NCBI GenBank assembly: GCA_947505915.1
Contig: CANNNH010000124.1
Location: 1-5,469, forward strand
Direction: 5' to 3'
DNA from: Comamonadaceae bacterium
Lineage (GTDB): Bacteria; Pseudomonadota; Gammaproteobacteria; Burkholderiales; Burkholderiaceae
DNA: 5,469 bases
Positions 1 through 4,636 of this stretch are shown piece after piece. Position 1 is the first letter of the stretch. Each line of letters begins with the position of its first letter. The position numbers were made by a program, and so were the translations under genes. Below the pieces are notes generated by a model, which was given only the letters and a program-made list of their open reading frames with translations, made no database searches and was not told the origin of the DNA.

Positions 1-128
1 GGATTGGGCACCCAAGGCGCAGGCGGCTGAAAATTTTGGTTATTGCCAGGAATTGGTGGCGGTGGCGGGACGCCTACTTGGGGAGGCAAGTTCGCTGCGG
101 CGGCGGCTAGTTCTGCATCTGTTGGCAT
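1..128 (-). CDS. Ala/Pro-rich protein of unknown function, N-terminal part only
   Basis: The reading frame opens with ATG at 128-126 and stays open to the window edge, giving 42 complete codons; the rest of the gene lies outside. The product begins MPTDAELAAAAANLPPQ and continues with a run of five prolines near residues 22-26, then an Asn/Gln/Pro-rich stretch. There is no hydrophobic signal peptide or membrane segment in the visible part. The start is supported by a good ribosome binding site, AGAGAG at 139-134, five bases from the ATG, and by a promoter-like sequence at a fitting distance upstream. It is separated from the glycosyltransferase cluster by about 125 bases and probably has its own transcript. 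Low-complexity Ala/Pro N-termini of this kind often precede a folded domain, but that domain is not visible, so no function is proposed. The chance that this is a real gene start is fairly good. Confidence 0.6.
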   Translation of the reverse strand, partial: MPTDAELAAAAANLPPQVGVPPPPPIPGNNQNFQPPAPWVPN

Positions 129-133
129 ATAAG

Positions 134-139
134 CTCTCT
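134..139 (-). promoter_or_regulatory. Ribosome binding site of the Ala/Pro-rich protein gene
   Basis: AGAGAG on the minus strand lies five bases upstream of the ATG at 128. This spacing is normal for a Shine-Dalgarno sequence and supports the chosen start of a gene that is otherwise truncated by the window edge. Confidence 0.55.
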
Positions 140-159
140 ATTAAATAACCTAATTATCA

Positions 160-189
160 AATATATCACTAAAAACGCTAAATTAACAA
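160..189 (-). promoter_or_regulatory. Sigma70-type promoter for the Ala/Pro-rich protein gene
   Basis: On the minus strand, TTGTTA (189-184, 4 of 6 matches to TTGACA) and TATATT (165-160, 5 of 6 matches to TATAAT) are separated by 18 bases. A start of transcription near 153 would leave a leader of about 25 bases that contains the ribosome binding site and ends at the ATG at 128. The surrounding 130-190 segment is far more AT-rich than the rest of the window, as expected for a promoter. GATAAT at 157-152 is an alternative -10 element, but it lacks a reasonable -35 partner. This is read by eye, with no experimental support. Confidence 0.45.
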
Positions 190-253
190 TAACATTTTTC
201 ACCTGCGCTTACCGTGCACCCAACGGCTTCAAAAGCTTGAGTAATTCGGTGGA

Positions 254-1486
254 TTATGGTCCCAGTGTTTGCACCCATGCCAACTGGCGAGGCAAGCAGA
301 CAGTTTGAAGATCGTAGTTGGTCTGTGCAAACGCTCTGGCATTGGCTCCCAGTCGTACTCTTTCTTCAGGATCATCTAGCAGCGCGCATACTTCACTGGC
401 GAGTTTTTGTACATCAAAGAAATTCACCAGTCGTCCGGTATCGTTGTGTTTGATGGCTTCGTGCAGCGGTTGCGTGTCGCTGGCCAAAATAGCGCAGCCT
501 ACGCTCATGGCTTCTAGCAAACTCCAACTCAATACGAACGGGTAGGTCAAATACACATGCATGCTGGAGAGTTGCAGCAGCGGTATAAAAGCGGTGTAGG
601 GCAGATTACCCAGAAAGTGCACACGGCTCCAATCGGCATCACTGATAAGTGGGCGCACTTCTTTAGCGAAGATGTCTTTCCACTTCTGCCCATTCTCAGG
701 ACGTGCGCCGTAGCTCACGTCATCGGCGCCCACAATCAGCACCCTTGCTTTGGGGCGGCGCTTCAAGATCTCAGGCAAGGCCCGCATGAAGATGTGGTAC
801 CCGCGGTAAGGCTCCAAGTTGCGGTTCACGAAGGTGATGACCTCGTCCTGCTTGGTCAGCACCAGGTTGCCATTCAGCGTCAGGCTCACATTCGGGTTGG
901 GTGCCACTGACACAGTGTCGATGCCGTCGTGCACCACTGTGATCTTGGAGCGAAAAGGTTCGGGGAAAGTGCTGGCCTGCCAATGCGTTGGGCTGATGCC
1001 TGCTTCGGCGACCTCAAAGTGCAGCAGGTTGTTGAGGTTCTTGAGCCTCAGCCGACACACGTCGCCTATATCCTTGGGCGGAAATTCCAGATCAAACCCC
1101 ACATCCGCCCCCTCAGGGTGGTAAAAGAACTCGCAGTAAATGGCCAGCTTGGATTTTGGCCAGACATCTTTGATGAACAGACTCTCGCCCCAGCCATGGT
1201 GGGCAATGATCACATCCGGCTCGAACCCGGCCTCCTTCATCTGCAAGGCCGCCTTAAAGCAAGCCTCGCCTCGGATCGTCTTAGTCTCAAAGTCGGACAC
1301 CCAAGGGTGCACACTGGGCGTAGTGCCCCGGCTGGCGGCGTAGTAAACCAGCTTGACCCCTTGCCACTGAGTGCCCGAACTCTTTTGCATGGTCATGGCC
1401 ACCACGGTGTGGCCTTGCTGAGACAACGCCGGAGCCAAAAACTTAAACTGCCCAGGGAAGTTTTGGTGGATGAACAGAATGTTCAT
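254..1486 (-). CDS. Glycosyltransferase, GT-B fold (Glyco_trans_4_3 N-terminal domain)
   Basis: A 410-residue cytoplasmic glycosyltransferase expected to transfer a sugar from a nucleotide donor. The N-terminus MNILFIHQNFPGQFKFLAPA is the hallmark start of the Glyco_trans_4_3 family. The acceptor-side domain spans about residues 1-185 and includes AHHGWGESLF (95-104) and the CEFFYHPEG segment (118-126). HDGID (186-190) leads into the C-terminal Glycos_transf_1 domain, with NRNLEPYRGYHIFMRALPE (221-239) and SLLEAMSVGCAILASD (322-337). In the EX7E motif the second Glu (325) is present, but Phe317 stands where the first Glu usually is. The frame stays open upstream to an ATG at 1549, but I chose 1486 because it matches the family N-terminus, has GAGGA seven bases upstream, and overlaps the previous stop by four bases (ATGA). 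It is the last gene of the cluster. Donor and acceptor are unknown. Confidence 0.93.
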   Translation of the reverse strand: MNILFIHQNFPGQFKFLAPALSQQGHTVVAMTMQKSSGTQWQGVKLVYYAASRGTTPSVHPWVSDFETKTIRGEACFKAALQMKEAGFEPDVIIAHHGWGESLFIKDVWPKSKLAIYCEFFYHPEGADVGFDLEFPPKDIGDVCRLRLKNLNNLLHFEVAEAGISPTHWQASTFPEPFRSKITVVHDGIDTVSVAPNPNVSLTLNGNLVLTKQDEVITFVNRNLEPYRGYHIFMRALPEILKRRPKARVLIVGADDVSYGARPENGQKWKDIFAKEVRPLISDADWSRVHFLGNLPYTAFIPLLQLSSMHVYLTYPFVLSWSLLEAMSVGCAILASDTQPLHEAIKHNDTGRLVNFFDVQKLASEVCALLDDPEERVRLGANARAFAQTNYDLQTVCLPRQLAWVQTLGP

Positions 1487-3171
1487 AGGCTTGTCCTCGG
1501 GGTGTCCTCGGGGGCAACCGCCTTCAGCACGCCCAGCTTGACCAACCAAACCAAAGCCCGGAAAACAAATGCCCTGCGGTCTTGTGCGATGCCTTGCACC
1601 AAAGAAGAAGCCGCGCTGGGCGGCTGGGCCAGCTGAAGGACGGAGCGAATCTCTGCCTCGGTAGGCAAAATGATTTTGGCAAAGTCAACCATGGTCAGTT
1701 GACGGTAGGCCAGTGCCCTTTTAATAGCGGTGTCTGCATCGGCGTCGACCAAGGCCAGAACAGTCTGTGGCGACAGTGCGTGCGTGGGGTAGCTGGCAAA
1801 GGCATGGAAAGGGTCCATGCGGGCAGGCCAGGGGTGTGCAAGGGGGGGTGTATGGTTCTTTTCTATATCGTTTTTTGCCGCCAACCGCACTTCCGTCTGC
1901 TGCGCCCACAGTGACTCGTATTGGGCAATGACCGTTTTCCAGTCATAGACCTGCTGTGCCCGCTGTTTGCCAGCCTCGCCCATCTGGCGGCGCAGTTCGG
2001 GGCTGGAGAACAGCTTTTCAAAAGCCTGCGCCGCAGCCTGCACATCCACCGCCACCAGTGAACAGGTGTGGCCGCAATACATGTCGTAAGTGTCAATTTC
2101 TAAAGCATGGCGCAACGCCAAGTCTGCGCCTAGGCCGGCTTCGGGCATCAATGTAGGAATGCGAAACCCGTCCACTCCGTCGCGCACGGTGTCTTTGTAA
2201 CCATCCCAGTCCGACACCACCACGGGCAGACCGGCGGCCATGGCTTCGATAGGCACGATACCAAAGGTCTCTTGGATGTTGTCTGATAAGGAACAGAACA
2301 CGTCCGCTCCGGCCCAAGCGGTTTGGCGTTCTTCGGCTTTGCGGCCATCGAGCGTGACCACCCGCACGCTGGGGCAAGCCAGCTGGGCTGCATCGGCATA
2401 AGATTTAGCGATGAATTCGTTGGCGTGCCAGCCGCATTCAACCAGCACCAGCTGCTTGCCCGTGGACTTTGCGGCCGATTCAATCGCTTGGTACATGGCC
2501 AGCGGATGAGCCTTTGCATGAAACGACAATCGGCCCATGAATAAAACGACCAAGGTATCGGGCGACACAGCCAATGAAGCACGGGCAGCAGCCTTTTGAT
2601 CTGAATTAAAGACAAAGTCAGAGGTGTGAATGCCCAGTGGGATCACGGGCAACTGGGGCAAGACCAACTTGGATATGCCAAGACGGTCTTTGAGGTAGTC
2701 CACCTGAGCTTGCAAAAGACGGGTGACGTTGTCTTTAACAGCCGTTGAGGTGCAGATGACCGTATCCCAAGGTTGAACGGGGGCGGTGATCAAACCCGCC
2801 AATGCATCCATGGCCCCTGCAGAAGAAGTGGTGTGGGTGATGCCACACAGGCTCCAGGCGTTATGGCCATAGGCGGCACGGTGAAACGCATGTTCGCCAA
2901 TGCCCGGGCCTGGGTAATACACCACACCAGCTTGCGACAAAGCACCAAGTGTGTTTTTGTCAACGACTTTAATGGCCTGCGTTCTGCCCAGTGATTTAAC
3001 GGTCTGGGCAAAGTGACTCGCGTGGTCAAGCTGGTGCACCTGCACCCAAAATTCAGATGCGTTACTGTGCTTTAAAAATCCTCGCAAAAAAGACTCACCT
3101 GCTGCATTTCGCCCCATAAGCTTGGGGCCACTGGTGGTGTAGGCCTCGGGGTGGTAATAAATGGCGGTCAT
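1483..3171 (-). CDS. Glycosyltransferase, GT4-like GT-B fold, with C-terminal helical extension
   Basis: A 562-residue soluble glycosyltransferase. The N-terminal domain begins MTAIYYHPEAY and carries the glycine-rich loop SGPKLMGRNAAGESFLRGFL (14-33), typical of GT4-like enzymes. The nucleotide-sugar domain begins near residue 205 with VVLFMGRLSFHAK (208-220). It contains a complete EX7E motif, ETFGIVPIE (301-309), followed by AMAAGLPVVVSDWDGYKDTV (310-329). The catalytic region ends near residue 430. After a polar, proline-containing linker (about 431-455) comes an extra region of about 105 residues, rich in predicted helices (468-514, 522-552) and ending FRALVWLVKLGVLKA; I do not recognise it as a named domain. 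The ATG at 3171 lies two bases after the preceding stop and has GGTGA seven bases upstream. The 3' end overlaps the next gene by ATGA, which suggests coupled translation. The substrate is unknown. Confidence 0.94.
   Translation of the reverse strand: MTAIYYHPEAYTTSGPKLMGRNAAGESFLRGFLKHSNASEFWVQVHQLDHASHFAQTVKSLGRTQAIKVVDKNTLGALSQAGVVYYPGPGIGEHAFHRAAYGHNAWSLCGITHTTSSAGAMDALAGLITAPVQPWDTVICTSTAVKDNVTRLLQAQVDYLKDRLGISKLVLPQLPVIPLGIHTSDFVFNSDQKAAARASLAVSPDTLVVLFMGRLSFHAKAHPLAMYQAIESAAKSTGKQLVLVECGWHANEFIAKSYADAAQLACPSVRVVTLDGRKAEERQTAWAGADVFCSLSDNIQETFGIVPIEAMAAGLPVVVSDWDGYKDTVRDGVDGFRIPTLMPEAGLGADLALRHALEIDTYDMYCGHTCSLVAVDVQAAAQAFEKLFSSPELRRQMGEAGKQRAQQVYDWKTVIAQYESLWAQQTEVRLAAKNDIEKNHTPPLAHPWPARMDPFHAFASYPTHALSPQTVLALVDADADTAIKRALAYRQLTMVDFAKIILPTEAEIRSVLQLAQPPSAASSLVQGIAQDRRAFVFRALVWLVKLGVLKAVAPEDTPRTSL
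1492..1513 (-). repeat. Perfect 11-bp tandem duplication at the glycosyltransferase gene junction
   Basis: On the minus strand the unit CCCCGAGGACA occurs twice in direct succession without mismatch (1513-1503 and 1502-1492). It lies in the last codons of the upstream glycosyltransferase gene and carries the ribosome binding site of the downstream one, so GAGGA is present twice, about 7 and 18 bases before the ATG at 1486. Because 11 is not a multiple of three, loss of one unit changes the frame: the upstream frame would then read A-P-E-D-K-P straight into M-N-I-L-F of the downstream protein. This can be seen directly; whether it matters biologically is inference. Confidence 0.9.
1494..1498 (-). 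promoter_or_regulatory. Ribosome binding site deciding the start of the downstream glycosyltransferase
   Basis: GAGGA on the minus strand lies seven bases before the ATG at 1486. It supports this start over the in-frame ATG at 1549. A second GAGGA, created by the 11-bp duplication, lies 11 bases further upstream and is too distant to be the main site. Confidence 0.7.
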
Positions 3172-3173
3172 GA

Positions 3174-3623
3174 CTACTTCACCCCCAGCCAGCGGGGCAA
3201 TTGCACCGTATCGAGCCAGCCCACAGCCCTTGCCTTTTGCGCCAACATCTCCAGCAAGGTGTGAGACTCTTTGCGCGTCAAAGCCAACTGGCTCTCTCTA
3301 CCTTGGCCAATCAGATGCAGCTTGGCCCCCAAAGCGTCTACCGTCAGTTTGATTTCAATTAGCAAAGTGTCAGGAGATACCTTAGTCGGTTGGAAGTTGG
3401 TTGACTTTGGGCCATCGAACTCCAAGGACAAGGCGTGCTCTTGCCCTAAATCACGCGGCCCTAATGGAATACCCACCGAGGGCAAATCAATGCTTTGGAG
3501 CTTCTCGACCCAAGCGGGCAAGAGTTTGAGCAGCAAGCCGCGCGTGACCAACCAATCGGCGTGACCCCGCAAAGACAAACTCATGCGGTCTTCTTGTTTC
3601 AAGTAAGTTAAGTCCAGTTCCAT
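3174..3623 (-). CDS. Unrecognised 149-aa protein of the glycosyltransferase cluster
   Basis: A 149-residue protein I cannot assign to a characterised family. It starts MELDLTYLKQEDRMSLSLRG, which reads as two short beta strands. A Trp-containing amphipathic helix follows (HADWLVTRGLLLKLLPAWVEKL, about 21-42), then a polar middle, then alternating strands around 85-115, and a final helix (LTRKESHTLLEMLAQKARAVGWL, 115-137). There is no signal peptide, membrane segment or cysteine, so it is probably a small cytoplasmic alpha/beta protein. It ends two bases before the next start, placing it firmly in the operon. An in-frame TGA upstream bounds the start, but the ATG at 3623 has no convincing ribosome binding site. 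Met14 (3584) is an alternative, but starting there would delete the first strand. A role as partner or regulator of the adjacent glycosyltransferases is only a guess from position. Confidence 0.82.
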   Translation of the reverse strand: MELDLTYLKQEDRMSLSLRGHADWLVTRGLLLKLLPAWVEKLQSIDLPSVGIPLGPRDLGQEHALSLEFDGPKSTNFQPTKVSPDTLLIEIKLTVDALGAKLHLIGQGRESQLALTRKESHTLLEMLAQKARAVGWLDTVQLPRWLGVK

Positions 3624-3657
3624 GAAGCTTTGCGGAGATATCGGTCAGGCTGCGCTG

Positions 3658-3680
3658 TCTACCCTAAGGCTAAGGGTAGA
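3658..3680 (-). promoter_or_regulatory. Perfect 8-bp hairpin upstream of the 149-aa gene
   Basis: TCTACCCT (3658-3665) and AGGGTAGA (3673-3680) are exact reverse complements around a 7-base loop. In the minus-strand RNA this hairpin covers the last codons and the stop of the possible 36-aa frame and ends 34 bases before the start of the 149-aa gene. No run of U follows, so it is not an ordinary intrinsic terminator. It could be an RNA processing or stability element, a translation-sensitive structure or an operator; the sequence alone does not decide. Confidence 0.45.
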
Positions 3681-3769
3681 AGTTTCGACGTGATCAATTG
3701 TGCCAGTTCGGCTAAATTCCCCTTTAATGCTTGGCGAATAATCTGCGAGTTAATGCTTTGTAGCGTCAT
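3659..3769 (-). CDS. Possible 36-aa small protein or leader peptide
   Basis: A short frame in the 163-base gap between the methyltransferase and the 149-aa protein. It runs from ATG at 3769 to TAG at 3661-3659 and encodes a 36-residue peptide beginning MTLQSINSQIIRQALKGN and ending LLPLALG. The product is leucine- and isoleucine-rich and could form one amphipathic helix. In favour: it begins 17 bases after the methyltransferase stop, has AAGGG at a good distance upstream, fills most of the gap, and ends 35 bases before the next start, which itself lacks a ribosome binding site. Against: six of nine leucines are TTA or CTA, unlike the neighbouring genes, and a frame this short can arise by chance. 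Its stop codon lies inside the 3' arm of an 8-bp hairpin. It could be a small protein, a coupling leader, or nothing. Confidence 0.4.
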   Translation of the reverse strand: MTLQSINSQIIRQALKGNLAELAQLITSKLLPLALG

Positions 3770-3786
3770 ATTGCCCTTGCAGCAAG

Positions 3787-4392
3787 TTACAACGGCGTCA
3801 TGTGCTTAAGCGCTAGGGCTTTCATTTGCTCTTCAGGCATTTGCAACTTGCTGGCCACAGCCCAGAGGTCAAAGTAAGGGTGGCCCCGAGACATGGAAGC
3901 GACCGACTTGAAGCCAGCAGCTTGCAGGGTTGCAGTCAACACCTTCTGTGTAAACCCGCAGCGGTGCGCCATGTACAAGTTCCCCTGTGCCATGGAAGAG
4001 CGCAGGCCGTACAAGATGTCAATAGGCGCTATGGGGCCGGCAGGGCTGGTGTAGGCCGCATCGGTCAGTTTGTCTTCGGCAATCAGCTTGCAAACGCTTT
4101 GCAGGTCAGGGCAAGTTATGACAGCAATGCCATCTGACTTAAGCACCCTAATAAACTCAGCCAGAGCCTGAGGGACTTCATGCGGGTACAAATGCTCGAT
4201 GTTGTGAGAAGAAAAAACCGCGTCCACCGATTCAGAAGAAACAGAGGACATGTCGGTCATGGTGCCGACCAAGTCAGGCTTGACTGACTCGTCAATGTCA
4301 AAGCGCAGCTCCGTCCAGTCAGCAGACGAGAGGGCCTTGGTGGTGCGGTCTTTGCGCTTAGGGCCGCTGCCGACGTGAAGGAAGGTATTCAT
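3787..4392 (-). CDS. Class I SAM-dependent methyltransferase
   Basis: A 201-residue methyltransferase of the Methyltransf_11 type, expected to bind S-adenosylmethionine and methylate a small molecule or glycan. Motif I is LHVGSGP (5-11), almost at the N-terminus, followed by the acidic ribose-binding segment RFDIDES (30-36). Next come SSHNIEHLYPHEVPQAL (61-77), which matches the motif before and after strand 4, and IRVLKSDGIAVITCPDLQSV (81-100), the usual strand 5 region. A long insert with HRCGFTQKVLTATLQAAGF (143-161) completes the fold. An in-frame TAA lies immediately upstream of the ATG at 4392, so the start is fixed at or after this codon. Only a weak AGG lies 11 bases upstream. It is the first gene of the cluster, and methylation of a sugar made or transferred by the two glycosyltransferases is the natural inference. 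The methyl acceptor is unknown. Confidence 0.92.
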   Translation of the reverse strand: MNTFLHVGSGPKRKDRTTKALSSADWTELRFDIDESVKPDLVGTMTDMSSVSSESVDAVFSSHNIEHLYPHEVPQALAEFIRVLKSDGIAVITCPDLQSVCKLIAEDKLTDAAYTSPAGPIAPIDILYGLRSSMAQGNLYMAHRCGFTQKVLTATLQAAGFKSVASMSRGHPYFDLWAVASKLQMPEEQMKALALKHMTPL

Positions 4393-4406
4393 TTAGAAAT
4401 GCGCCT

Positions 4407-4453
4407 AAAAAACAACTGGTTATCTTACCGGAATGATGAGCCGTAATCAGTTG
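4407..4453 (-). terminator. Terminator-like hairpin with T-run just before the methyltransferase gene
   Basis: In the minus-strand RNA the order is CAACUG (4453-4448), an intervening segment, CAGUUG (4418-4413), then six U's (4412-4407). The 6-bp stem extends by three more pairs (UUA/UAA) after one A-C mismatch, and a small CGG/CCG helix may form inside the 29-base gap. This layout fits a weak intrinsic terminator for the cyclophilin gene about 180 bases upstream, which shows no other terminator. It ends only 14 bases before the methyltransferase ATG, so it would lie in the leader of the cluster unless transcription starts inside it. It could therefore act as an attenuator. The stem is AT-rich and interrupted, so confidence is limited. 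Confidence 0.38.
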
Positions 4454-4636
4454 AAACAGGTGTTGATCTTGCTCAGGCAAATGTTTGAACTTCCCTCAAC
4501 CGCCGCTTGGTCTGAGCCGACGAGCAGAAACACCCCCGGCTCCAAAGGAATCCAACCGATGGACGCGGCTTCGATATCGTCCAGCTCGCGCCAAAAACGG
4601 TCTCGATAGCGGCAACAGAAGATTCGGGGATGGGGG
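4454..4636. other. Intergenic region after the cyclophilin gene, no confident gene
   Basis: This stretch follows the cyclophilin stop. I see no tRNA, no repeat and no strong intrinsic terminator in it. On the minus strand one frame stays open from 4665 to a TGA at 4449-4447 and reads partly protein-like (RDRFWRELDDIEAASIGW), but it has no ATG and only poor alternative starts. Other frames are also open over much of the region, as happens by chance in GC-rich DNA. No convincing promoter for the downstream cluster was found here; TAAGAT at 4427-4422 lies inside the terminator-like hairpin and lacks a good -35 element. Confidence 0.5.

Noticed and set aside
129..253. Possible terminator after the last glycosyltransferase gene
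   Set aside because: Only short palindromes such as the CCGT/ACGG arms near 213-227 are present, with no GC-rich stem followed by T's, so no terminator can be supported.
557..910. 117-codon plus-strand frame
   Set aside because: Antisense to the conserved C-terminal domain of the 410-aa glycosyltransferase, with no recognisable domain or ribosome binding site.
1487..1549. Upstream in-frame ATG (1549) as the start of the 410-aa glycosyltransferase
   Set aside because: It would add 21 Gly/Arg/Pro-rich residues not seen in the family and overlap the previous gene by 67 bases. The ATG at 1486 matches the family N-terminus and has a ribosome binding site.
929..1636. 235-codon open frame on the plus strand
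   Set aside because: It lies entirely antisense to the two glycosyltransferase genes, and its translation shows no motif. It is a codon-structure shadow of the minus-strand genes.
3658..3680. Hairpin as an intrinsic terminator ending the methyltransferase transcript
   Set aside because: No T-run follows the stem on the minus strand, and the downstream genes are tightly packed in the same direction.
3689..3705. TGGCAC-containing stretch resembling a sigma54 promoter
   Set aside because: The required GC at the -12 element at the correct spacing is absent.
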